From Pedobacter cryoconitis (GTDB lineage: Bacteria > Bacteroidota > Bacteroidia > Sphingobacteriales > Sphingobacteriaceae), in assembly GCF_014207135.1 (NCBI RefSeq), contig NZ_JACHCC010000014.1:1-64000 (forward strand): DNA of 64,000 nt. The letters are read 5' to 3'. This document shows positions 25,128 through 34,333 of this stretch, piece by piece (positions within the stretch are counted from its first letter, which is position 1; each line of letters opens with the position of its first letter). The notes below the pieces were generated by a model that was given only the letters and a program-made list of their open reading frames with translations, made no database searches and had not been told where the DNA came from. Made by a program: the position numbers and the translations under genes.

Positions 25128-27362
25128 TTAATTTAATTTGATAAGTTTTAATCTCAGGCTGTTCCCAACTACAGAGACAGAACTGAGTGCCATTGCAGCT
25201 CCTGCAATCATTGGATTGAGCAGAAAGCCATTAACCGGATAGAGTATTCCTGCAGCCAGGGGTATACCAATCAGGTTATAGATAAACGCCCAGAACAAAT
25301 TCTGGCGGATTGTTCTTACCGTAGCCTGCGAAAGCTTCAGTGCTTTGGAGACTTGTCTGAGATCTGAGGAAATCAGTGTCAGTTTGGCTACATCAATCGC
25401 AATATCCGATCCTTTGCCCATTGCAATAGATAAATCTGCCTGGGCCAGTGCCTGACTGTCGTTAATTCCATCCCCTATCATCGCTACAATTTTTCCTTCC
25501 TGTTGCAGGCTTTTCACAAAATCAGCCTTTTCTGATGGCAGTACGTCTGCCTTATAGTTTATAATTCCAACCTGTTCCGCAATAGCAGCAGCTGTAAAGG
25601 CGTTATCCCCTGTCAGCATGTAAACTGTCATTCCTGATTTTTGCAGCTCCTGTACGGCTTCTTTTGAGCCCGCCTTGATCTGATCAGCAATAGCAATGAC
25701 AGCAAGCACCTGATCAGCGTTTGTAAAATAGATCACTGTTTTAGCCCCTTGTTGAAACCCGTGTACCACTTCCTGCAGTTTTACAGGAAGTATAGCCTGC
25801 TCTCCTTTCAGGATTTTATGGCTTCCGGCATAATACTTTTCTCCATCGAAAACAGCTTCAACACCTTTTCCTGTAAGACTTTTAAACTCTTTAATTCCGG
25901 CCGGTTTAACATTCGCAGCTTTGACATAGGCTACTACCGCTTCGGCCAGCGGGTGTTCTGACTGTTGTTCCATTGCCAGAAGAACCCCCAGCAGTTTTTC
26001 TCTATTTACATTTTCATTCTCAGTCCATTCCACTCCTGTAACTAAAGGTTTACCTTCAGTAATCGTGCCTGTTTTATCCAGCACCACAGTATCCACTTTA
26101 TAACCCGATTCCAGTGCTTCCGCATCCTTAATCAGCATTCCGTTCTCCGCACCTTTACCAATACCAACCATAATTGCTGTCGGTGTAGCCAGCCCCAGCG
26201 CACAGGGACAGGCGATAACCAGCACAGTCACCATGGCCATCAGTCCCTGGCTCAGTTTATATTCAGCACCAAACAAGAGCCATATCCCCAAAGTAAGGAC
26301 TGCAATAAAAAGAACTATAGGCACAAATATACCCGCGATCTTGTCCACCAGTTTCTGTACCGGTGCTTTCGAGCCCTGTGCATCCTGCACCAGTCTGATG
26401 ATTTGTGCCAGTAGTGTTTCGGCACCTACCTTCTCCGCATGGAATTTGAAACTCCCTTTCTGATTGATTGTCCCTGCAAAAACCTGATCACCCGCTTCCT
26501 TCAAAACAGCTACCGGTTCACCACTGATCATACTTTCATCTACATACGATTTCCCTTCATACAACCTGCCATCCACAGGAATCTTATCCCCTGGTTTAAC
26601 CAGCAGCCTGTCTCCGGCCTTAACCGCAGCAACTTCTATTTCTTCCTCTCCATCCGCAGTAATCAGCATGACTGTTTTGGGCTGCAATCCAATCAGTTTT
26701 TTGATTGCTGAAGAAGTATTTGACTTTGCACTCTCTTCCAGCAGCTTTCCTAGCATGATAAAAACAATTACTACAGCTGCTGCCTCATAATACACATGAG
26801 GATGAATACCTTTACTATGCCAGAACTCTGAAAAAAACGTATTAAAAACACTAAAAAGATAAGAAATCCCCGTACTTAGGGCGACCAGGCTATCCATATT
26901 TGCTTTTCCATGTTTTGCCTGTTTAAAGGCATTGATGAAGAAATTTTTCCCGAATACAAACAGCACCGGCGTAGTCAGCACAAGCATGTAGTAATTTGCA
27001 TAAGGGATATCCATTAAAAACATTCCGATGATAACAACTGGCAGTGTAAGTATCCCTGCAAGAATTGTCCTTGTTTTTAAGGCACTATAATTTTTATGCT
27101 GTACTTCTTCCTGTTGTTCTTTCCCATTTAAGGTATCCAGGATCAGGTCATACCCTACAGACTGTAAGGCAGTCTGGAATTGTTCCGGTCCGGTACGTCC
27201 CTGTTTGTAACTAACTTTCACCTGTTGCGTCGCATAATTGACTTCTGCACTTTTAACCCCATCCTGAGCTTCCAGCATAGATTGAACACTTGAAGCGCAA
27301 CTTGCGCAGGTCATCCCTAGTACTGGTAAAGAAATTGTTTGAAGTTTATCTGAATCTGACAT
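25128..27362 (-). CDS. copA: Copper-translocating P-type ATPase CopA
   Basis: A 744-aa P1B ATPase. One N-terminal HMA domain with GMTCASCASSV (~16-26), membrane helices, the CPC motif IACPCALGLATPTA, DKTGTITEG (phosphorylation Asp), and GDGINDSQAL. These are the full set for Cu(I) export from the cytosol. First gene of the cop operon; a -7 box TATCTTTG lies 18-25 nt upstream of the ATG. Confidence 0.97.
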   Translation of the reverse strand: MSDSDKLQTISLPVLGMTCASCASSVQSMLEAQDGVKSAEVNYATQQVKVSYKQGRTGPEQFQTALQSVGYDLILDTLNGKEQQEEVQHKNYSALKTRTILAGILTLPVVIIGMFLMDIPYANYYMLVLTTPVLFVFGKNFFINAFKQAKHGKANMDSLVALSTGISYLFSVFNTFFSEFWHSKGIHPHVYYEAAAVVIVFIMLGKLLEESAKSNTSSAIKKLIGLQPKTVMLITADGEEEIEVAAVKAGDRLLVKPGDKIPVDGRLYEGKSYVDESMISGEPVAVLKEAGDQVFAGTINQKGSFKFHAEKVGAETLLAQIIRLVQDAQGSKAPVQKLVDKIAGIFVPIVLFIAVLTLGIWLLFGAEYKLSQGLMAMVTVLVIACPCALGLATPTAIMVGIGKGAENGMLIKDAEALESGYKVDTVVLDKTGTITEGKPLVTGVEWTENENVNREKLLGVLLAMEQQSEHPLAEAVVAYVKAANVKPAGIKEFKSLTGKGVEAVFDGEKYYAGSHKILKGEQAILPVKLQEVVHGFQQGAKTVIYFTNADQVLAVIAIADQIKAGSKEAVQELQKSGMTVYMLTGDNAFTAAAIAEQVGIINYKADVLPSEKADFVKSLQQEGKIVAMIGDGINDSQALAQADLSIAMGKGSDIAIDVAKLTLISSDLRQVSKALKLSQATVRTIRQNLFWAFIYNLIGIPLAAGILYPVNGFLLNPMIAGAAMALSSVSVVGNSLRLKLIKLN

Positions 27363-27379
27363 CTCATTTAATTATAAGA

Positions 27380-27387
27380 CAAAGATA
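27380..27387 (-). promoter_or_regulatory. -7 box of the cop operon promoter
   Basis: TATCTTTG on the minus strand fits the Bacteroidota TAnnTTTG consensus. It would start a short leader 10-15 nt long. The stretch upstream is unusually GC-rich for this genome (cgccccacccgctccg), a plausible regulator site. Confidence 0.55.
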
Positions 27388-27559
27388 CGCCCCACCCGCT
27401 CCGAACACTTACATCATTTTGTTATAATTTTATAGAATAATGCATGTCTTACCGGATCCGTCCCCTCCCCTTTCCTTTGATTATAAGAATCTGTGGATAT
27501 TTATTACAAAAACACCTTTCGGTAAATCTTTTTTCTTAATTTAATAAAAAATTAAATTT

Positions 27560-28879
27560 ATGTACAAGAGACTCATTGCCGCAATAATCATTGGATTTTC
27601 ACTATCATTTTCTTACGCTCAAAACATTGACAAACATAAATTAGACGATTACTTCAAGGCGCTTGAAGACAGTCATAAATTTATGGGGAGTGCGGCAATT
27701 TCGCAGAATGGAGAGCTCCTTTATACCAAGGCAATAGGTTATGCTGATATGGAGACCCATACCAGGCCCAATAAAGACACAAAGTACAGGATTGGTTCTA
27801 TTTCAAAGACTTTTACAACTGTTTTAGTTTTCAAGGCTATTGAAGAAAAGAAGCTGAGTCTCGCGGAGAGCCTCTATGAATTCTTCCCCGCTATTAAGAA
27901 CAGCCATAAAATTACCATTGCCCTGCTTTTGAGTCATAGAAGTGGAATTCATAATTTCACCAGCAATGATGATTATGAGAAATGGAATACGACAAAAAAA
28001 TCCGAAAAAGAATTAGTAGATATCATTGTCAAAGGAGGAAGTGATTTTGAGCCAGATAGCAAGGCCTCCTATAGTAATTCTAATTTTGTGCTCTTATCAT
28101 TCATCTTGCAGAAGATTTATAAAAAAGAATATGCTAACATCTTAAAAGAGAAGATCACCAATCCTATTGGCTTAAAAAACACTTTTTTTGGTGGTAAAAT
28201 AAACCTGAAGGACAATGAGACCAATTCATATCGTTTTACAACCACCTGGAAAAAAGAAGCTGAAACAGATATGTCTATTCCATTAGGTGCTGGTGCGATT
28301 GTTTCAACTCCGACTGATTTAACAAAATTTGCAGAAGCTTTATTTGGCGGCCGTCTTATTTCCACTAAAAGTTTAGCACAGATGGAAACCATCAAAGATA
28401 ATTTCGGGATGGGCCTGTTCAAGTTCCCTTTTAATGATAAAACAGGTTTTGGGCATACAGGTGGTATTGATGGATTCAGTTCAGTCTATGCTTATTACCC
28501 GTCCGATAAGATCGCAGTTGCTATAACTTCAAACGGTTCAAATTACGACAACAACGGGATTCTGATCACCTTGTTAAACAGCGTTTACAACAAACCAGTC
28601 ATCATCCCTGATTTCTCAACGATTGAAGTATCAGATCAGGATTTAAATCAGTATCCCGGTATTTACACCAATAAAGAAGTAGCTGCAAAACTCACTATTA
28701 CCAAAAGTGATAAATTATTGATGATACAACTGAACAGTCAGCCCGCTTTTCCGTTGGAGGCTAAACAAAAAGATAAATTTACTGCTGAACGAATAGGTGC
28801 GATTTTAGACTTCGACCTTCCTAAGAAGCAAATTATTGTCAAACGAGGAGGTGGTACGTTTATCTTTAATAAAGAATAA
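27560..28879 (+). CDS. Serine hydrolase, beta-lactamase/class C-like (PBP4*-type)
   Basis: A 439-aa exported protein with signal peptide MYKRLIAAIIIGFSLSFSYA. Ser-x-x-Lys is SISKTF, the Tyr-x-Asn equivalent is YSNSNF and the third motif is the HTGG in FGHTGGIDG. Such periplasmic serine hydrolases act as carboxypeptidases, esterases or beta-lactamases. A C-terminal beta-rich domain (residues ~360-439) is the usual lipocalin-like extension. Substrate unknown. Terminator follows. Confidence 0.92.
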   Translation: MYKRLIAAIIIGFSLSFSYAQNIDKHKLDDYFKALEDSHKFMGSAAISQNGELLYTKAIGYADMETHTRPNKDTKYRIGSISKTFTTVLVFKAIEEKKLSLAESLYEFFPAIKNSHKITIALLLSHRSGIHNFTSNDDYEKWNTTKKSEKELVDIIVKGGSDFEPDSKASYSNSNFVLLSFILQKIYKKEYANILKEKITNPIGLKNTFFGGKINLKDNETNSYRFTTTWKKEAETDMSIPLGAGAIVSTPTDLTKFAEALFGGRLISTKSLAQMETIKDNFGMGLFKFPFNDKTGFGHTGGIDGFSSVYAYYPSDKIAVAITSNGSNYDNNGILITLLNSVYNKPVIIPDFSTIEVSDQDLNQYPGIYTNKEVAAKLTITKSDKLLMIQLNSQPAFPLEAKQKDKFTAERIGAILDFDLPKKQIIVKRGGGTFIFNKE

Positions 28880-28906
28880 AAGTCCTTTTAGTACCTTTTT
28901 AACTTC

Positions 28907-28946
28907 AAGCCTGTCTAGATGCGATGCATTTAAACAGGCTTTTTTA
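28907..28946 (+). terminator. Rho-independent terminator after the serine hydrolase
   Basis: aagcctgt / acaggctt hairpin with a 19-nt loop followed by ttttt. Confidence 0.8.
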
Positions 28947-29234
28947 TTTGGTTTTATTTGGCACCTGCTTTTTTAGGCACCCTGCCTGGATTTAGAAAGT
29001 GATGTTACCCCCTTACTGTTTTGAGAATATTTTTTTTGCAGAGATATACCATTGTACCCGACCAAAACAGCCATGTCCTGATTAAGGGCCTTTATTTCTT
29101 CGCAGAAGGGATAAGCCAGCCCGAATCAGGGCATAGCTGTTTTAGCGGGCTAAAGAAGATCTCAAAAAATATTTCAAACCCACGTAAGGGTAAACCTCAC
29201 GCACGGTGTCCCTTTGAGTAAATAGCTTATAAAA
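28947..29234 (+). other. Leader region of the surface-repeat / ECF operon
   Basis: A ~290-nt gap with no convincing gene. A 66-codon frame from a TTG at 29021 lacks coding character. It contains a hairpin AGCCCG (29118-29123) with CGGGCT (29146-29151). A promoter and 5' leader for the following operon presumably lie here; no perfect TAnnTTTG box was seen. Confidence 0.4.
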
Positions 29235-30320
29235 ATGAAATCACTTTACACCAAACAAATCTTAAAAACAGTAGCCCTTACACTTTTCGCTACATCGCCC
29301 CTTTACGCCCAGCAAAAACCATCCAGAACTCATATCGGTTTAGTATATCCATTGAGCAGTAACGGGAGCCATGCCCCCTTAGACAGCAACACCTTCTCCC
29401 TTAACATCATTGCAGGTGTCTCTGCTGCCGAAGACGGCTTTACCCTCGCTGGCCTGACCAACATTATCCATCACAGTGCAAAAGGCGTTCAGATCGCCGG
29501 ATTTTCCAACCACATTGGAGGCAATGCAGAAGGTACAAGAGTTGCCGGTTTCATGAACAACTCCGAAGATACCCAGGGAGCTTCTGTCGCAGGCTTCCTC
29601 AATATATCAAAACAAATGAAAGGCGCCCAGGTTGCTGGCTTTATGAATCTCGCCAAAAACACCAAAGGATTTCAGCTTGCAGGTTTTCTCAACAAAAGCG
29701 AAGACGCCTCTACACAGGTTGCCGGTTTTGCAAACCTTGCTAAGAACACCAAAGACTTCCAGCTCGCAGGTTTCCTGAACACCTCCAAAGATGCTTCTAC
29801 CCAGGTAGCCGGTTTTATGAACGTCGCCAAAAAAGTTAAAGGTGTCCAGATTGCTGCCTTTATGAACATTGCTGACAGTTCCGATTATCCCATTGGCTTA
29901 ATCAACCTGGTTAAAAACGGAGAAAAAAGCATAGGAGTAACCGTAGATGAAAACCTCACTACCCTTTTATCCTTCAGATCAGGTGGCAGAATCCTTTACG
30001 GAATTATCGGAATTGGTTATAATTTCAAGAACGACAAAGAAATCTACGCTATGGAAGCAGGTCTGGGAGCTCACCTGTTTACACACAACGCCTTCAGAGT
30101 AAACATTGAACTTGCAGCAGTATCACTCGAGAGCTTCAAAATCGGCAGGAGTTTAAAATCCTCTTTCAGGATCTTGCCCGCTTATAAAATCAGTAAACAC
30201 ATCGAAGTCTTTGGCGGACCCAGCTTAAAATTCACTACCATGAAATGGAGTAAAGAAGAAGAGAATATGAGCAAGGGACTTAAAGTCGGATGTACCGGAG
30301 GAATACAATTCATCCTGTAA
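29235..30320 (+). CDS. Exported LA_2272-type surface repeat protein
   Basis: A 361-aa protein with a signal peptide ending SPLYAQ (~26). The middle (~70-225) is a run of ~19-22-aa repeats of the kind VQIAGFSN / QVAGFMN / QLAGFLN, as in the LA_2272 surface-repeat family. A C-terminal region has GLINLVKNG and a beta-barrel-like tail. The repeat region and tail are homologous to the C-terminal part of the STN-bearing protein four genes later. Probably an outer-membrane or surface beta-structure. Function unknown; it heads the operon. Confidence 0.82.
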   Translation: MKSLYTKQILKTVALTLFATSPLYAQQKPSRTHIGLVYPLSSNGSHAPLDSNTFSLNIIAGVSAAEDGFTLAGLTNIIHHSAKGVQIAGFSNHIGGNAEGTRVAGFMNNSEDTQGASVAGFLNISKQMKGAQVAGFMNLAKNTKGFQLAGFLNKSEDASTQVAGFANLAKNTKDFQLAGFLNTSKDASTQVAGFMNVAKKVKGVQIAAFMNIADSSDYPIGLINLVKNGEKSIGVTVDENLTTLLSFRSGGRILYGIIGIGYNFKNDKEIYAMEAGLGAHLFTHNAFRVNIELAAVSLESFKIGRSLKSSFRILPAYKISKHIEVFGGPSLKFTTMKWSKEEENMSKGLKVGCTGGIQFIL

Positions 30321-30361
30321 AAACAGTAGTTCTTTAGTTTATCTACAAAATAACTCAGCTA

Positions 30362-30910
30362 ATGACCTTGTTTAGTATTAGACAAACAGTAGTACCAATA
30401 CTTCTTTTGCTTGTACAGTTATTTACTGTACAGACTTCCCGGGGGGAAGGCCTCCCTTCTCCCCGGATAGAAAACCTTCTGTTTTTTCTACAAAGAACTC
30501 CCGGTGCCAACATGGTTATCTATGAGCTAAATCTGAATGAAGATGGCACACTTTGCACCAAGGCACCAGTCAAGGCTTCCTGGATAAGAGAGACAGCACA
30601 GGGAGAGTTCAAAGAAATAAAAAGTATAGAAAACAAATATGCATATGGTGTATACAGCCATTACCTCGGAAATGATGAATATGAAATTCACTTTACAGCT
30701 TATCAAAAATTATCCTTATACCTCAAGCGTTCGGAAATTGATAACAAATACAAAATCTACATCAAAGACGAAGGCATGTCCTATCTTTTGAAAAGAATAT
30801 TTATCATGATCAACAGAGGATCGCTGCGGTTTCCGAAGCTACAGTATATCGATCTGATTGCAGTAGACACTATAAACGGAAAAGAAATTTTACGAAGAAT
30901 TAATATTTAA
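30362..30910 (+). CDS. DUF4833 domain-containing exported protein
   Basis: A 182-aa protein with N-terminal hydrophobic signal/anchor (VVPILLLLVQLFTVQTSRGE). The remainder is a beta-rich domain with YGVYSHYLGNDEYEIHFTAY, matching DUF4833. Function unknown. Lies 41 nt after the surface-repeat gene, and 76 nt before the ECF sigma gene. Confidence 0.8.
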   Translation: MTLFSIRQTVVPILLLLVQLFTVQTSRGEGLPSPRIENLLFFLQRTPGANMVIYELNLNEDGTLCTKAPVKASWIRETAQGEFKEIKSIENKYAYGVYSHYLGNDEYEIHFTAYQKLSLYLKRSEIDNKYKIYIKDEGMSYLLKRIFIMINRGSLRFPKLQYIDLIAVDTINGKEILRRINI

Positions 30911-30943
30911 TCTTTCAGGCCGCTACAAGAAAAAGAATTCTGA

Positions 30944-30951
30944 TATCTTTG
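30944..30951 (+). promoter_or_regulatory. Possible internal -7 box before the ECF sigma gene
   Basis: TATCTTTG fits TAnnTTTG and lies ~36 nt before the GTG start. No TTTG-like -33 element at the right distance, so an independent sigma/anti-sigma transcript is only suggested. Confidence 0.4.
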
Positions 30952-30986
30952 ACGAAGACATACTCCAACTGGAATTAACCTTACCT

Positions 30987-31553
30987 GTGACACAAACTAC
31001 TACTATACATTACGACGACAATGCCTTTGAACAATTGTTCAAAGCACATTATAAAGCCTTACACAGCTATGTGAACACCATGATCCGGGATGATGAAACA
31101 GCCGAAGAAATCGTGCAGAACAGATTCATGAAATTCTGGGAAAACCGCGAAATGCTGAATATCGAGACTTCTGTGAAAGCCTTTTTATATAAATGTGTCT
31201 ATCATGATACACTCAATTTTATAAAACACGAAAAGGTAAAGTTACGTCATCAGAATTTTGCCATTCATACCAGCCAGGAAAGTGAATCGGCTGCACACCG
31301 GGTAGAATTAAGCGAACTCGAATCCCGGGTACACGAGGCCATGGAGGATCTACCCGAACAATGCAGACTCATTTTTCACCTAAGCAGGTTTGAAGAATTA
31401 AAATACAGAGAAATTGCCGACCAGCTCGGGATTTCGATCAAAACTGTAGAAGGCCAGATGGGAAAGGCTTTAAGAATAATGCGTTTAAAACTAGTAGATT
31501 TTTTAGTCCTCGTTTTATTAGGCATATGGTTTTACAAGGATTTTTTGAATTAA
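30987..31553 (+). CDS. ECF RNA polymerase sigma factor (Bacteroides expansion family)
   Basis: A 188-aa sigma-70 family ECF factor: region 2 FEQLFKAHYKALHSYV with AEEIVQNRFMKFWENRE, region 4 MEDLPEQCRLIFHLSRF with KYREIADQLGISIKTVEGQM. It has a C-terminal hydrophobic tail (FLVLVLLGIWFY) that could touch the membrane, unusual for a soluble sigma but seen in this family. Start is a GTG; no in-frame ATG is available before region 2. Followed by a FecR anti-sigma gene 1 nt after its stop. Confidence 0.93.
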   Translation: MTQTTTIHYDDNAFEQLFKAHYKALHSYVNTMIRDDETAEEIVQNRFMKFWENREMLNIETSVKAFLYKCVYHDTLNFIKHEKVKLRHQNFAIHTSQESESAAHRVELSELESRVHEAMEDLPEQCRLIFHLSRFEELKYREIADQLGISIKTVEGQMGKALRIMRLKLVDFLVLVLLGIWFYKDFLN

Positions 31554-31554
31554 G

Positions 31555-32535
31555 ATGGGTGATATAGATGAACTTTTAATAAAGTATTTATTAAACGAAA
31601 CAAGTACAGAGGAGCAAACTCAGGTACAAAAGTGGATCACAGAAGATCCGGCTAATGAGACCTACTACGCTCATTTCAAAAAGATCTGGGAGACCAGTAA
31701 AAACCTTGAAAGCGTAAGCCAGATTGATGAAGAGGCGGCATGGAAAAAATTCAGATCAAAGGTATCTGCTCCTGCCGAACAGGAAACAGTTATTCTTCCA
31801 ATCCGGAAGAAAAATTATAGCTGGCTCAAAATTGCCGCTGTATTTTTAATTGCAGTTGGTCTGTGGAGTACATACAGGTTGTATACAGCAGGTAACTATA
31901 CGATGATCGATGCGAGTGCAAGTATTGTGACCAAAACTCTTCCAGACGGATCTGTAATTACCCTGAACAAGAATGCGATGATGAGCTACAACAGCGACTT
32001 CAACAATAACCGGTCAATTCATTTACAAAAAGGCGAAGCCTTCTTTAAAGTAACACCAAATAAAGAAAAACCATTTATTATTGATGCTGACAAGGTATCC
32101 ATTCGTGTGGTTGGTACTTCTTTCAATGTTAAACATCTGAAAGGTGAGACCGAAGTCATTGTGGAAACCGGTATTGTTAAGGTGAGCATCGGAGATATGT
32201 ATATCGAACTGCATAAAGGAGAAAAAGTGAGTGTAAAAGATGGCGCAACCAGCCTGACAAAAGAAATCAATAGTGATCAGTTATACAGTCATTACCGCAG
32301 CAAATTATTTATACTGAATAATACTCCGCTCTGGAAATTTGTTGGGACATTGAATGAAGTTTATAATGCAAATATTGCAATCCAGGATCCAAAGGTGAAA
32401 GAGATGACACTGAACACTACTTTTAAAGAAGAATCACTGGAAACCATTTTGCAGGTGGTATGTTCAACTTTAGATATCCAGCAGGTCCGCAGCCAGAACG
32501 GAATTCTGTTATCAAAAAAAGTGCAGCATGACTAA
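31555..32535 (+). CDS. FecR-family anti-sigma factor
   Basis: A 326-aa protein: cytoplasmic N-terminus with the sigma-binding type segment, a single transmembrane helix (SWLKIAAVFLIAVGLW, ~92-107), then the periplasmic FecR domain (TKTLPDGSVITLNKNAMMSY and LQKGEAFFKVT). It holds the ECF sigma inactive until a periplasmic signal releases it. Its stop overlaps the start of the STN protein by 8 nt, so the two are made in a coupled manner. Confidence 0.95.
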   Translation: MGDIDELLIKYLLNETSTEEQTQVQKWITEDPANETYYAHFKKIWETSKNLESVSQIDEEAAWKKFRSKVSAPAEQETVILPIRKKNYSWLKIAAVFLIAVGLWSTYRLYTAGNYTMIDASASIVTKTLPDGSVITLNKNAMMSYNSDFNNNRSIHLQKGEAFFKVTPNKEKPFIIDADKVSIRVVGTSFNVKHLKGETEVIVETGIVKVSIGDMYIELHKGEKVSVKDGATSLTKEINSDQLYSHYRSKLFILNNTPLWKFVGTLNEVYNANIAIQDPKVKEMTLNTTFKEESLETILQVVCSTLDIQQVRSQNGILLSKKVQHD

Positions 32536-34276
32536 AAGACTACTCCTGCTCTTTTTCCTGTTCCTGATGATCGGTAAACTTTATGGACAACAACCCGTTC
32601 TGGCCGGGAATTTATCGAGAAGAGTCACCATACAGGTAAAAAACCAGAAAATCACTGAGGTGTTAAACCAGATCAGCAGAGCCGGAAAATTTTACTTCTC
32701 CTATCAGGGAAATCTTTTTAATACCGACAGCCTGGTCAATGTTTCAGTACAAAATGCAACAGTATTATCTGTTCTGGACGGATTATTCAAAGGCAAATTA
32801 GATTATAAGGAAAACGGGCAATACATTATTCTCCGGTCTGCGGCTCTCCATCTGACTATAGAACCCGAAAATATTACAACCGCTGTGGATTTATATCTGA
32901 TCAGCGGTTATGTAGTAGATACTAAAACCGGCGCCAGGGTTAAACAGGCTAGTGTTTATGAGAAGAAACTACTACAATCAACATTGACTAATAATGATGG
33001 CTATTTTAAACTCCGTTTCAGGGGTGATTACAATGAAGTTATCCTGACCGCAAGTAAGGAGTCTTACCGGGATACAACATTAATCTTTCTTTCTAACATC
33101 ACCATTAAACCCGAAGGTTATCAGGATACCACTTCCGCATCGAAAAAGTCAAGAGTGAGCAATATGGTAGAAAGCCTTGGGATAGGCAAGTTCTTTGTCT
33201 CTTCAAAACAAAGGATCCAAAGTTTAAATATAGGAGATTTTCTGGCCACCAGTCCGATTCAGACTTCTTTCACGCCTGGATTGAGTTCACATGGAATGAT
33301 GAGTTCACAGATCATCAATAAAGGTTCTCTCAATATCCTGGGTGGTTATTCCGCGGGACTGAATGGAATTGAATTTGGAGTCGTATTCAATATGGAGAAA
33401 ACAGATGTCCGTTATTTTCAGGCAGCCGGATTATTCAATATTGTCGGCGGATCTGTAGAAGGAGTTCAATTAGCCGGAGCCATGAATTCCGTGATTGGTA
33501 ACAGTAATGCATTCATGGCTGCAGGTTTAGTTAATTCCGTCCGTAGTGATACTTATGGAGTACAGCTGGGGGGTGCCGTTAACCTGGTTAAAGGGAATGT
33601 AAGCGGTGTACAGGCTGCTGGTCTGTATAATTATGTCAGAGGGAAAGCCACTGGCCTGCAAATAGCTGCAGTAGCTAATATCACCAACGACCAGGTGGAT
33701 GGTGTACAGATCGCTGGTCTGTTTAATTACGCAAAGAGACTAAAAGGTGTACAGTTCGGCCTGGTTAACCTTGCGGATAGTTCTTCGGGCTACAGTTTTG
33801 GTCTGATTAACCTGGTTAAGAAAAATGGGATTTGCAAAGTCAGTGTCTCGGCCAATGAATTGATGAATACCAATCTGAGCCTGAAGACCGGTACCAGAAA
33901 ACTATACTCCATTTTAATGATCGGGCAGAATATTTCCAATACAGAAAAAATAGTGTCTGGCGGAATGGGATTAGGACATGAATTTCAGTTAGGTAAAAAT
34001 TTATCCCTGGCAACGGAATTGTCATCTCAGTTTTTATATCTGGGTGATTCGAAAGACAGTCCGAGCCTGAATAAATTGCAGGCTAATCTGCAAATCAGGA
34101 TTTTCAAGGGACTGACACTTTTCGGTGGCCCGTCCTATTCTATATATAGCTCGGATCAGCTTGCCGGTTCAGGTGTGAAAGGTTATAAACAACAGGTAGC
34201 CCCCAGCTATTCACACAAAATAAATGATACTACAAGGGGTTGGCTTGGCTGGAATGCCGGAATTACCCTGTTTTAA
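32528..34276 (+). CDS. STN (secretin/TonB N-terminal) + carboxypeptidase-like + LA_2272-type surface-repeat protein
   Basis: A 582-aa exported protein with signal peptide (ending LYGQ). STN domain ~30-105 (VTIQVKNQKITEVLNQIS ... YIILRS), then a CarboxypepD_reg-like beta domain (LISGYVVDTKTGARVKQASV, ~124-190). The rest contains surface repeats (AGLVNSV, LGGAVNLV, AGLYNYV, AGLFNYA) and a tail homologous to the first gene. In FecR systems the STN domain normally sits on a TonB receptor and passes the signal to FecR; here the receptor barrel is replaced by the repeat protein. A new type of signal transducer is inferred. Confidence 0.83.
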   Translation: MTKRLLLLFFLFLMIGKLYGQQPVLAGNLSRRVTIQVKNQKITEVLNQISRAGKFYFSYQGNLFNTDSLVNVSVQNATVLSVLDGLFKGKLDYKENGQYIILRSAALHLTIEPENITTAVDLYLISGYVVDTKTGARVKQASVYEKKLLQSTLTNNDGYFKLRFRGDYNEVILTASKESYRDTTLIFLSNITIKPEGYQDTTSASKKSRVSNMVESLGIGKFFVSSKQRIQSLNIGDFLATSPIQTSFTPGLSSHGMMSSQIINKGSLNILGGYSAGLNGIEFGVVFNMEKTDVRYFQAAGLFNIVGGSVEGVQLAGAMNSVIGNSNAFMAAGLVNSVRSDTYGVQLGGAVNLVKGNVSGVQAAGLYNYVRGKATGLQIAAVANITNDQVDGVQIAGLFNYAKRLKGVQFGLVNLADSSSGYSFGLINLVKKNGICKVSVSANELMNTNLSLKTGTRKLYSILMIGQNISNTEKIVSGGMGLGHEFQLGKNLSLATELSSQFLYLGDSKDSPSLNKLQANLQIRIFKGLTLFGGPSYSIYSSDQLAGSGVKGYKQQVAPSYSHKINDTTRGWLGWNAGITLF

Positions 34277-34307
34277 AAAACCCCTTTTACCGTAATGGTA
34301 AAAGGGG
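34275..34307 (-). terminator. Rho-independent terminator (minus-strand orientation)
   Basis: Perfect 11-bp hairpin ccccttttacc / ggtaaaagggg with 5-nt loop. The T run is on the minus strand, so it ends the B12 operon; transcripts from the + strand would have a hairpin without U-tract. Confidence 0.88.
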
Positions 34308-34333
34308 CACAAACACACCGCAAATTCTTTTAA

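Noticed and set aside
29021..29221. 66-codon frame in the leader of the surface-repeat gene
   Set aside because: Starts at TTG, no RBS, no recognisable composition; probably a non-coding leader.
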